Part shown: piece by piece, positions 11,406 through 21,952 of the stretch | Position numbering within the stretch: the first letter of the stretch is position 1 | How the letters are laid out: every line of letters starts with the position of its first letter | Source of the DNA: Onthophagus taurus | Lineage: Eukaryota > Arthropoda > Insecta > Coleoptera > Scarabaeidae | Assembly (NCBI RefSeq): GCF_036711975.1 | Contig: NC_091968.1 | Span: 15,934,001-15,998,000, forward strand | Length of the DNA: 64,000 nt | Reading direction: 5' to 3' | Program-made: the position numbers and the translations under genes | The notes under the pieces: generated by a model | Databases searched by the model: none | Told to the model about the DNA's origin: nothing | The model's input: only the letters and a program-made list of their open reading frames with translations

Positions 11406-11791
11406 CTTTTCATCCTGACGAAGTTGCGACATCAACGTGTGATATTCTCCAAACTCTTTACGTTGAAGATTTATTTCGTGAACCCATTTTCTTTTTTTCT
11501 TTTGAAGAAATAGGTAAAATGATTTATAATATATTTAGAAATTGTTTTATTGTAACAATTGTATAAAAGTAGATACTTACTTGGCGTGTTCTTCTTCTAT
11601 GGCAAAAAATAACAGTGCTTCTTCTTCTTCAGAAGACATTTTCGCTGCGACTAACTATAAAAATACGCGTCGGTGTAAATAGACACGCGAAATTTCGTTG
11701 TCGCAGTCTCTGCGATTTATCGTATGTGTTGTCGCGCGCGAAAATTTCGTTGCGGCTGCAAATATTTCGCGTTGGTTTGGGGGAGCCTTAA

Positions 11792-12180
11792 TTCTTCAGA
11801 TATATCAGCCAGTGAAATTCAGGTAAACTACTTTGAGCCCGGCTACAGTTTTATGGCCGCTGATAGCTTTCATCACCAGATAGAACGATCCTTAAAAAGA
11901 CATGGGAAAATATACGACTTTGATGATTTTTCCAGAGCGGTTCGTAAGTGTAGAATTAAAAACAAGCCAGAAATTAAAATTATGAATTTTACTGATTTTT
12001 ATTTATGGAAAGATTTTAAATCCCAGCAAAAAGTCAAACAGGACAGCAACCGCCCGCTTCTAACAAATATAAAACAGCTACAAGCAAGCCGCGGATAATT
12101 TGTTCTAAAATACAAAAACTCAAGACCTTGGATTTTTTGTGCAAGCAGGCAATGAAAAATGTGGCTTAGTTCTTCCATTA
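11792..12180 (+). pseudogene. DUF7869-like transposon protein, 3' half (relic)
   Basis: The frame continues the product begun at 1781. VNYFEPGYSFMAADSFHHQIE matches the conserved FPEPGHSFLPCDRSFGRTE of the copy at 29950, and the C-terminal KIMNFTDFYLWKDFK aligns in kind with the tails of its relatives. Removing the Harbinger element and one TAA copy joins the two halves in the frame read from 2274. A frameshift near 12090 moves the end (KPRIICSKIQKLKTLDFL) into another frame. The opposite-strand open frame here is a shadow. Confidence 0.7.
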
Positions 12181-12290
12181 ACCTACCTTTCTGGAGCACG
12201 GGGCTTTCCTAAATATAAGAAAGATATCATTCCAGAAAGCAGGTAAATATTTTGGAAAAATTTGCCCGAATGCGAAGGATAATGAATATA

Positions 12291-14804
12291 TAATTGAAGA
12301 CGCGAGTGGATAAAGGTGTTATGTAACAATTTTGAGAATTTTAGGATTTTTGGCTTTTTAAGTGTTTTATGCAGTAATTTAAACGTCTAAAGATGTTTTG
12401 CAGATTAATTCTTACTTTTTTGCAAAGTACCGGTTGATAAAGGTGCTATGAGTTTCACAATCTAAATTAAGTTAATGGATAAAGGTGCTATGTGACTTTA
12501 ACACCTTTATCCATTTTGTTTCCTTCGATAGTGCAGATCAAGTTACCGTGATTTGTTTGTATTTAACTAAATTTTGTCAGGTGCTAAATCGTGTAAGGAA
12601 AAATTAAATTCCACATGCTAATTTATGTTTCAAATGGTTGAATTACGTCCGGTTAATGGTGGTATGCGTTTTCCTCTTTTTGTATGGTTAAGTAACATGA
12701 ATATTGGGTTCATTTATCTTTAGATTCAGGTATGGGATTTGAGTTCTGTATTGGCCAAGACGAATGTATAAGCACTGATTTAAATAAACATAATATTGCG
12801 GTACAAGAGAATAATTCAAGTGATTTGACAATGAAATTCAAAGGAAATGTATTGGCACACATTGGCACACCTAAACACACAATGGGAGAAGATACCCCAA
12901 ATAATTCAGATAGTATCTCGACAGAAAAAAATCAAAAACTAAAAAAGAAAATATTTGAACCTTCAGAAAAGATTGCTAGGAAAAGGAAGAGGGATCCAAG
13001 TAAGTGGAAAAGGGAAACGGCAAGGATTGCAAGAGATCGAGGGCAAAAATATATTTCTCAAACGGGAAAAGAAATTGCCGCTAAGAGTCCAAATCTAAAA
13101 AATGTACTGTGTACGGATCGTTGCAGATTAAATTGCGATGAGAAGTTTGACGTCAACTCAAGTGAAAATATATTTAAAAGTTTCTACAAGTTAAATCAGA
13201 ATTCCAAAAATATTTTACTTTTCAAAAGTATAAAAATTGGCCCAGTTCAGCGCCATAGATCTTCAGCTAAAAATCCAAAACAGTTTTCATTTAAATATTT
13301 TATAACTTATAATGCAACACAAACGCAAGTTTGCAAACTTGCTTAAAAAGATTTCCTACCGAACAATCACATTATTCAAGGAATAAAAATATTAATAAGA
13401 TGTATCTTTCTCCGCTGCTAAATATAGCTAAAATGTACAGGTTGTATATAAACGAATGTCGCACCAAAAAATTTCTAGAAGAGTACATAGTAAAATTATG
13501 TTCATATAGCAACATTTTTTCTACAAAATTTAATTTATCTTTTGGACAACCTAAGAGCGACACTTGCAGCACTTGCGACAGCGGTGAAAGCAATGAAGAA
13601 CATAAAGAGAGGTACAGAAAGGCGTTTGAAGAACAGAAAAAGGATAGGTTAAAAGCTAAAAGCAACAACGAAATTGGTTATCTCACCATGGATCTACAAC
13701 AAACCATGCCTTTGCCAAGAATAACCACATCTAAGGCTTTCTATCTGAGACAGATGTGGTTTTACAATTTTGGTATACATTTCATATCAAAAGAAGAACA
13801 ACCTTATTTTTTTACGTGGACTGAAGACGTTGCCAATAGAGGGAGCAGCGAAATTGCGAGCTGTTTGTATTATTTCGCCCAAATGATTAAAGAAAGTAAC
13901 CCTGAGATTAATCACCTAATAATTTGGTCAGATTCTTGTGCCGGCCAAAACAAAAATTTTAATATCATTGCTTTATATCAGCTCCTAATTTTGAAGGGCA
14001 TGTTTAGAAAAATTGATCATAAATTCCCAGAGGTTGGACATTCTTATTTGGACTCTGATAGAGATTTCGGAAGAATTGAAAAAACTTTAAAAAAATGTGA
14101 ACGGGTTTTTGTACCCGATCAGTACAGAGACATCATAAGAACTTCAAGCACGAAAAATGCACATGTTATGAATATGGAAAACCATTTTAAAAAGTTTGAT
14201 CAATTGCCTCTAAAACTCGGTTTATATAACAGAAAAAAAAATAAATCGGATAAAAAAATACATTTTAGAGATGGTATCAGGTGGATTAGGGTGGAAACGT
14301 TTGGATTCGTACAAGGAATGTCTGGATGAAAATACCGAATTTGAAGTTGTCAATTGCTTAAAAAATAAAAAGATTACAGAAATATGTGTTTATCCTGACA
14401 GAGTTTCGGAAAAATATGGCAATATTTCTAAAGAAAAGTTGCTGAATTTGAAACAACAGTTGCAATTTGTACATGAAGAATACAAATATTATTACGAAAA
14501 TATTTTACGCGATAATAAAATACTTTAGATGACATCTTTCATTCGTAATAAATTTTAAATTTGTCTCTCATTTAGTGGATAAAAGTGCCATGTACATATT
14601 CTTTCTTGTAATCCCTTAACTTATCTTCATTTTGTAAAGTTATTATACTGTAATATATTTTGTTGTTGAAATAAATTGAATAATATGAAAAAAGGAATAA
14701 AAGAAATAAATAGTAAAAAGTTCCAAACAAAAAACTTTAAACGCGAATAACTCAAAATTGTTCCCGTGTTACATAGCACCTTCATCCACTCATGCCTTCA
14801 ATTA
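12291..14804. mobile_element. DNA transposon with a DUF7869-like protein, copy A
   Basis: TAATTGAAGACGCGAGTGGA at 12291 and its imperfect reverse complement at 14804 form 37-bp terminal inverted repeats (about 5 mismatches). Inside them, copies of GGATAAAGGTGCTATGT recur at about 12308, 12436 and 12478, inverted at 12500-12516, and again at 14576 and 14768. These are subterminal repeats of the kind transposases bind. If the ends are taken as ATTGAAG/CTTCAAT, TA flanks both sides. The element holds one gene region (12732-14528). The superfamily is not one I can name. Confidence 0.72.
12732..14528 (+). pseudogene. DUF7869-like candidate transposase, copy A
   Basis: Three overlapping frames (12732-13346, 13331-14329, 14271-14528) make one protein broken by at least two shifts. 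The N-terminal part is Lys/Arg rich (RKRKRDPSKWKRETARIARD) with a Cys cluster (CTDRCRLNC). The middle part has RFPTEQSHYSRNKNINKMYL, a zinc-like CSTCDSG, then MDLQQTMPLPRI, WSDSCAGQNKN and FPEVGHSYLDSDRDFGRIE. The conserved D, D and E/D of these last three blocks could form an RNase H-type catalytic site. The arrangement inside inverted repeats supports a transposase role. This is inference: I know of no biochemical proof for the family. A deletion seems to have removed residues between CKLA and KRFPTE. Confidence 0.65.
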
Positions 14805-16001
14805 CGTATTTATTGTAAAAAATGTTTGTAGTAATAACATAATAAAGCTTTTTTATCTGCGACTGCTTGGATAAGTCATCATTACCGCACTCATTTGATG
14901 TGATTTGAGTTACGTAATGAAGTTCATTACCGCACTGGTTTCATTACGTAACGCATTTTTAGCCTAATCAGAACAGACTTAATTTATTGAAACGAGCAAC
15001 AATACAAAAGAAAAAGTGTTATCTACTTACAGAGAAACAATACTATTTATTATGAACATTAATTGTTATGTTTTTACATTTCAAAACACTTATTCCAGAT
15101 GAGTAAACATGTTGTTGAAACTGACAATTCAGAATTGTCAACAATCATTTTTGTCATCATCAAATATGTTTATAAATGTCAAATAGACTTTTCTATAAAA
15201 TTGATTTTTTAGTAATTTTTAGCAGTCGTAGATAAAATGCTGTATATCACACGTGGGCTAGAGCATAATTACAAAATAATAGTAATTATGTTTCTAGCCC
15301 ACTTGTAATATAAATAACTATTAAAATACATTTTTTATTTCTTATTTTAATAAAATTGTTGTTGATATATTTAACGTGTCTTTAAAAAAATGAATTTCAT
15401 GCACATACCACGGTAAAATACACTAAATCATAACCCTCCGTGCTAAGGATAAACGCGGTAAGGCAGAAAATCAACACTTACCTCGTTTATCCTTAGAATG
15501 TTACAATAATTTAACAAAATATATTGCGGTATGTGGAATCTTGAGAAAAATACAGTATTTTTTTAAATTTAAGCTATTTAGGGAGTAAACTATAGTCACA
15601 AAACAAAGGTATTCACCCAAAAAAGTAAACTTTTATGACACATATCTAAAGGCTGAGAGAGAACACAAAAAACGTGTTTTCTCAGTTTCATGTTTTTGTG
15701 AGATACCGCGTTCTTCTTTATGAGGGCAGTATTGTAGTAGAGTAAAATCAAGTTCGGAAGGTACCATGATATATTTCATTTTTGGCATTAAGAAAAGAAA
15801 AAATAGAATATTGAGTTTGATAGAACGAGAGAAATATAGCAAATGACACTGTGGTGACAGACTTCCGAAGTCGATTTATCCTCTTTGGTTGCTTGTGCCA
15901 TTGCTAAATGCACTACAGATACATCATGTTTAATGAACAAGATATGTTTTTGTGATTTGTGAAATAAATTTGTGGTGGGAAGATTCCAGTTTACATGTAT
16001 A
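14805..16001. other. No gene seen; two imperfect palindromes
   Basis: This 1.2-kb stretch has no supportable coding region. It contains two hairpin-forming inverted repeats: about 15253-15301 (arms GTGGGCTAGAG and CTAGCCCAC) and about 15450-15502 (arms CTAAGGATAAACGCGGTAA and TTACCTCGTTTATCCTTAG). Both look like small MITE remnants. Confidence 0.55.
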
Positions 16002-17425
16002 CAGGGTGTGGCACTTAAGACGCCTCGGACCATAGCTCCTTTACGATAAAAGCTATCGAAAAAAATCTAAGAGCAAAGTGGTGCATAATTACCGTCGCTA
16101 TGTTTCAAAAATATTTCTAATCATCAGTGGCGTGCCGTATTCCAGTGGCGTACCAAACTTATTTTTTTTAAATAGAATGCCCTATTTTTTATTGCAGATT
16201 TGGAAAGTGCTCGAATAGTACTTATTTTTTTATCTAACATGTTATACCCTTAACTTTAGCGGTTTCGCTGTTATAGCCCCTTCTTTTAAAATTGCGCCCC
16301 ATTTTTCAGATTTTTTTGTAGAGAAACTAATTGACGTCGGCGCCTAAATTTTGAATTGAGGGACAGGTTAAGACCTTATGTACCTTCACATAATTTTTTT
16401 TCGGGTAATTTATGGAAAAAAAATAATTTTTGATTGATCTTCGCTTGTTGTCATTTTTTTCGAAAATTTCAATTGGCACGCCCCTAAAAAAATTACGGCG
16501 TTGTACAGCCAAAACTCTAAATTTTCCATTGGTACAAAAAAAATCACACATTGCATAACAAAATTTCGGAGAAAAAAGGAATTTTATCGCAATTGTCGGG
16601 AAACGTTTTCCGTCCCCAAGTGTGCTATGAGAAAACAAAAGATAGGTAATTGTCAAAGTAAATTATTAGACGGCAGCAGCAGCCATAAGTCATTTTTGAT
16701 AAACGTTCTAAAAATGTTCCGAACTCAAGAGCAAATGGTTGACATGATATTTATTCTTGGAGAATGTAACAAGAATTGTTTCTTGGCGTCACGAGTGTAC
16801 GCTGCGAGATATCCGCACAGGGCACATCCAAATGAACGTGCATTTCAAAAAGTGATGGAGAGATTTACTACTACGGGAAGTGTGAAACGGCCAAGGAGAG
16901 TTAGAATGAAGGCAGTTTTGACCGAAAATAATGAACTGCTAGTTCTGGAGGCAGTTATTGAAGATCCTCATACCAGTATCCGTGATATTAGTAGGAATCA
17001 CGATATTTCAACGCGATCCGTACATCGTGTTCATCAAAAGTACAAATTCCATCCATTTAAGATTCAACTGCAGCAACAATTGCAACCTCAACATTTTCAT
17101 TTACCAACAAAATTGAGCAGGAGGAATCATTTCTTATGCGCGTATTATTTTCTGATGAAGCGACGTTCCATAGAAATGGGCATGTCAATGGCCACAACTA
17201 CCATTATTACGCCGATGAAAACCCACACGCCATGAGATTGATAAACCACCAGCAAAGATGGTCGCTGAATGTTTGGGGAGGCATACTTGGAGAACACCTT
17301 TTGGGTCCTTATTTCTTCGAGGGGTACCTGAACGGCAACAGTTATTTGAGGTTCCTTTGCGACGACTTGGATGATCTCTTGGAAAATGTCCCTCTAGCCG
17401 CTTTACGACAGATAGTAGTAAACTC
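16002..17425 (+). mobile_element. DD41D mariner-like element, 3'-truncated (copy 1)
   Basis: CAGGGTGTGGCACTTAAGAC starts at 16002 directly after a TA, as in the related copies at 27717 and 58672. The 3' end is missing: the transposase frame stops making sense at about 17418, where P-element sequence begins. Confidence 0.7.
16714..17418 (+). pseudogene. Mariner-like (DD41D group) transposase, truncated
   Basis: The product starts MFRTQEQMVDMIFILGECN, typical of the DUF4817-type N-terminus shared with the frames at 28328 and 58899, followed by a helix-turn-helix (SIRDISRNHDISTRSVHRV). After a frameshift near 17130 the first catalytic block (VLFSDEATFHRNG) and NVWGGILGEHLLGPYFF are read in a second frame. 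The block holding the second and third catalytic residues is gone. Cut-and-paste transposition of a TA-targeting element is the family role; this copy cannot supply it. Confidence 0.8.
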
Positions 17426-20400
17426 AACTATTTAGTTACTGAAAATGTTGCTAAAAATCAGGAAAACAACATAAATTTTATAAGGGTCCTAGATAATACC
17501 AAGAGAAAACCTAAAAAATTTACATTGACAAGTATTATAGAACAAAAACGAAGTATACTATTTTCATGCTAATTAATTCATATATTAAATTCATATAATT
17601 ATGTCCCAATTCGATAATTGTATCAGTTTCTTGTTTATTTTAAGGTCATTTCATGTCTTACAATAGGTAGGCGTTACTAGAGAAAAGGATGTAAGTCCCA
17701 AAGCAAAGAAATTTTACAATGCAACAGTTACTTTGAGAAGATCACTTCAAAGATTAAAACGTGCCAACTTGTCAGCAAAAAGAAAAGTGCACAGTTTTAC
17801 AAAGACTGAAATGATAAACCAGGCTATTGCTAATTTAAATCCACATGTATCTGAATTTGTGAGAATCCAAATTCGCTTAAGTGGACGTAAGCCTCATGGC
17901 AGGAGGTTAAATGATAAGTGTTTGGCACTTATACTATATAAGCAAAGCCCCCAAGCTTACAGGTTATTTTCTAAACTGTTTAATGTACCAGGAAGAAAAA
18001 CCATAAGTAATGTGCTTAAAAAAATTCAGTTAAATGTAGGAATTAATAACCACATTTTTCAAAAATTAAGTGAAGTTGTTAATTCTTTTACGTCACCTGA
18101 AAAACTTTGTATTTTATTATTTGATGAAATGGCTATACAACCCCACATTTCTTTCATTGGAAATAGTATGGATTTTCAAGGTTTCCAAGATCTAGGAGAT
18201 ACATTGTCAGATGATATAGCTGACCATGCAATTGTCTTTACGTTAAGGGGGGTCACCAGAGATTGGAAACAGCCAATGGCATTTGGTTTTACAAAAAGTT
18301 CCATAAAAACAATAGATTTGGTTAGGATAACTAAGAAAATAATTCGAAAGTGTAATGGCATTGGCTTAAAAATTATTGCAACTGTTACTGATCAAGGATC
18401 GACAAATGTTGCCGCAATAAATTATTTAATGAAGAATTCTGTAAATAAACAGGAATATACCAACAGGAAATGTTATAAAATCGATGAGAATATTATATAT
18501 CATATATATGATCCGCCTCATTCGATAAAGGGTATACGAAATAATTTGTTAACAAAAAATATGGTATGGAAGCAAGATGATGATTGTATCAAAGCAAAAT
18601 AGGAGGATATTTACAAAGCACGTTTATTGGATAATGCATCAGGTGAATTAAGACTGATGCCAAAGTTAGCAGAGGAGCACTGTGATTTCAAAAAGATTAA
18701 AAAAATGAAGGTTGGTTGCAAATGCAACTCAAGTATTTAGTCACATAGTAGCTGCCAGTATAAATGTTATGGCAAAAGCAGGTAATGTGTAATTGTTATT
18801 AAGTTTAATACATGTCTAATACAATTCTAATGTGTTGTTTGTAGGACTATATAGCGATATGTGTTTAAACAAATCTGCCATTGGGACAGCAAAAATTATC
18901 AAATTTTTTGATAATCTCTTTGATAGCGTTAATTTGAATACAGTATTCCCATTACGTGGGAAGCCATTGTTATATGCAATGAAAAGTGATTCAAGTCATC
19001 ACGAATTTTTTGATTACGCAAAAAAAAAACCTTCGTAACATGTACTTTGAAAACGGCATTACAAAATATACACCACCGTCGTTACAAAATTGGCATGTAA
19101 CCATTCAAGGAATTGAAGACATTTTTCAAATAGTAAACCACCAAATTTCTTTTTTGAGATTAAGGGCCTTTAATTAAGATCCCTTTAAAAAATTTGTTTG
19201 GGCAAATTCGTCAAAGGGGTGTGTGAGGAATGTAAGTAAACCCAACATCGTCACAATTTAAAAATCATTATAAAACATTAATAATAAATAATTTTTCATC
19301 ACGTCATTCAATTAGTGCTAATTGTGAAGCGGACTCTTTAAATTTAATCACTAATATGCAAGATTTGATTGGAGGAAATGCAATTGTTCCGCCCGAAAAA
19401 ATCACTGTAAGTGAAGATTTATTAAATAAAATAATAAATATTGCAGTCATCAATATACTGGGCAATATATCATCAATTGATGCTTTTGCAACTACATATG
19501 TGGCTGGCTACATATGCAAAAAACTTAGAAAATTGCATCAATGTGAGGATTGCAAAAAAAATTTAATATCCAATAATATTGATAAAGATTGGTATATGTT
19601 TGTGAAAGAAAAAGAGTATGATCTAAATCAGGAGTGGCCAGCCCGCGGCCCGCCTCGGATGATTTCGCGGCCCGCGGGATTTATTAATTTACCAATAAAA
19701 ACAACCTAAATTTACCAGCTAATAACAAATTATATGTAAAAGAAAAAAAAGAGCTTGATAATTTTATTTTTAAAAGTTAGTCCTGGTTATTTATGGAGCT
19801 TTAGAAGAAATACTGTCAACATGTGGAAGTAGTTAAATACTTGGCGCCTGGAAGTCCAGCCAAAATATCCTCATTGTAAATCGGTTATAATAAGAGAACC
19901 TATCCTTAGAAATTCGACTTCTTTTATTGTTTATTTATTATCTTTCAAAAACCCTTTTGAGTAACCCCCTTATTGCAATGCCTGGCTAAGTCCTTGTTTG
20001 CCGGTGGGTGTGTAAAAAACGGCGTTATAATCTTTGACTATTGAAGTGCGTCAGTGCTAGTTGATAATTTGTTTTCCAGTTTCGTTTTGTGTGAAAGCAG
20101 GTAATACAAATTCCATTAAATTAAAAATTAATTAAATTATTTTATTTTTTTATTTCCTTCTAATTATCAGTATGAGTGCAAAGAAAAGAAAAATAGTGGA
20201 CGAAAATAGAAGGTATAGCGATGAATGGGAAGAAAAGTATTTTTTTATAACTCAAAACACAAAATTAATGTGTTTAATTTGTAAAACCGTCGCTGTGTTT
20301 AACAGGTTGAGTGCCACCATGTATTGAAAAATTTTGGTCCTATGGGCCGGCACTTTTTTTTGTCTGAAAAGTTAGATATAAAAGTTTTATTGATGAAAAC

Positions 20401-21662
20401 ATGTATTTTGATACGCCAAATGTTTTTGGAATATCGAAAACGGCATTTCATTTTTGGAGACCACATTGTCCACAATGTCTTGACGAACGGTGCGGTAAGA
20501 GAGGGGGAGTGTAGTAAGCTTGCGATCGTCTCAGTTCTTCTCGTAGTGCAGCAAGAATTATACCATGTACTCGTACGAGGAAGAACAAAAGAGATTGACG
20601 AAGTTATGGCAGGAGGTGCTGTCTGATAGAGCACTGCACGAGTACGTAAAATGTAATCTGAGAAATAATCGCCGAGTATACAACTGAACAATGCGAGTAC
20701 ATACTCGGCACCGTTGGCCAATGCATCGCCGATGCATTCACTTTGTGATTACGAGTAATATTCATCAGAATTGCATCGTGCATTGTGGCGAGTACGCATC
20801 GTGAATACTCGTCGGGTTTTCTCGTTTCGTGTTTCGACAAGTCGAGACAGGACAGTTGCACGGAATTATTCTGGAACTAATCCTTTGATCGTTCATGTGT
20901 ATTTGACATTTGGAGCTCGTGTAACAATGTCGATATTAGAAAAAATTAAAAGTGGTGAATATATAACAAAAGAAGCACCTGGAAAAAGTAATGTGTGGGC
21001 CTGTTTTAAAAAAATTGTGAAAGAAATTGACGGTGTTGAACATATACAACCATTTGTAATATGTGTTAAGTGTGAACATATTTTTAAATACAGTAAAGGT
21101 TCGAGTCCATCCAATTTAACGAAACACCGTTGTTTCAAAGACACAGATGAGCCGGAAAATTCTTCTACAAATGCTGATGTACGCAACAGAAAAAGAGCGC
21201 GTATCAATGTGAGTGACGAAAAAAAAAAGATATTACAGACAAGTGTGTACAGTATGTGACTCAGGATCTCCGTTCGTTTGCAGCAGTAAGTGGTAGTGGG
21301 TTTAAAGACCTAGCACGCTGCTTGGTAGAAACAGGAGTGAAACTAGGTTCAAGAAACTTCGATATAAATGACATTTTGCCGCATCCGACTACTGTTAGCC
21401 GTACGCTTCACAAAATGCACAATAGAGAAATAGAATGCTTTGTTTCCGAACTACAACCACTGCTTGAGAAAGGTAAAGTGTTGTTCTCTATAAGTGTATT
21501 TCCAAAATAATAATAGAACATGTAACGACGTTATACAGGGTGGTGTGCAGCAACAACTGATATGTGGACAGAAAACAAAAAACAAAGGAACTTTATAGCC
21601 TTAACAGTCCATTATATTGATTCGACATGGCGACTGCATATTTAAGCTAAGCAACTAATGCA

Positions 21663-21665
<3 letters not shown>

Positions 21666-21706
<41 letters not shown>
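21666..21706. repeat. (AT)n microsatellite
   Basis: A run of about 20 AT units reads directly, then passes into GTATGTGTGTG. It abuts the palindromic insert at 21707. Confidence 0.95.
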
Positions 21707-21716
<10 letters not shown>

Positions 21717-21952
21717 TGTTGTGGTCGATCCGAGATTTCATCCGTTCTTCCTGTTGGTTCCCTTTGGAAAGGGGCAGACGTTTCGCCAAGATCTCACCTG
21801 ACAGTGCGTTGTCGTAGTCTTCTGTCGGCAAACTGTCCGACCCTGAAGATGTCAAGTGAGATCTTGGCGAAACGTCTGCCCTTTCCAAAGGAAACCGACA
21901 GGAAGAACGGATGAAATCTCGGATCGACCACAACAACACATATTTACATATA
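21707..21952. repeat. Palindromic insert in a hAT intron, Penelope/retrozyme-like
   Basis: Two arms of about 95 bases (from TGTTGTTGTGGTCGATCCGA to about 21810, and inverted about 21856-21945) surround a 50-base centre. The right half carries a hammerhead-type core. Such arrangements occur in Penelope-like pLTRs, but no reverse transcriptase is present here. Confidence 0.6.
21843..21876 (+). ncRNA. Hammerhead ribozyme-like motif
   Basis: CTGAAGA (CUGANGA core) is followed by a perfect 6-bp stem (GTCAAG with CTTGGC, one G-U pair) closed by the loop TGAGAT, then GAAACGTC. The last block gives a very short palindromic stem III (ACGT) and the UH cleavage site (GTC). This fits minimal type I ribozymes described in Penelope-like elements. 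Activity is not shown. Confidence 0.55.

Larger units (their letters stand above)
2776..11639 (-). pseudogene. PIF/Harbinger DDE transposase, spliced and split
   Basis: The gene runs leftward. Exon 1 (11639-11581) starts MSSEEEEALLFF and ends at GTAAG. Exon 2 starts near 11490 (KWVHEINLQRKEF) and is cut after QDEK by the BEL element; it resumes at 5304 (RFHLYFRMSSACFDKILNL) and ends at a GTAAG donor at 5162. Exon 3 starts at 3649 after TTTTTAG (RFLATGNSFSTIGH) and ends at 2776. The phase is preserved at both introns. The catalytic residues of the DDE_Tnp_4 type are visible: D in GAIDGRH, D in FGKNSDGGIF, E in VENAFGILSQKWRIF. One in-frame TAA at 3519-3517, just before the first catalytic D, adds a second defect. 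Family-typical length is near 380-400 residues, which this would match. Confidence 0.88.
2360..11788. mobile_element. PIF/Harbinger DNA transposon, interrupted by a BEL retrotransposon
   Basis: The element begins AGGCTCCCCCAAACCAACGC at 2360 and ends with the reverse complement at 11788. Both ends share at least 27 identical bases and are flanked by TAA (2357-2359 and 11789-11791), the TWA-type duplication of this superfamily. It encodes a DDE transposase on the minus strand and a MADF-BESS protein on the plus strand, the usual two-gene layout of the group. It sits inside an older DUF7869-like coding region. About 6.1 kb of its length is the nested BEL element, so the original size was about 3.3 kb. 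Confidence 0.93.

Noticed and set aside
15633-16033. Minus-strand frames of 69-81 codons as small host genes
   Set aside because: No recognised domain, no splice context and overlap with a mariner end; unsupported.
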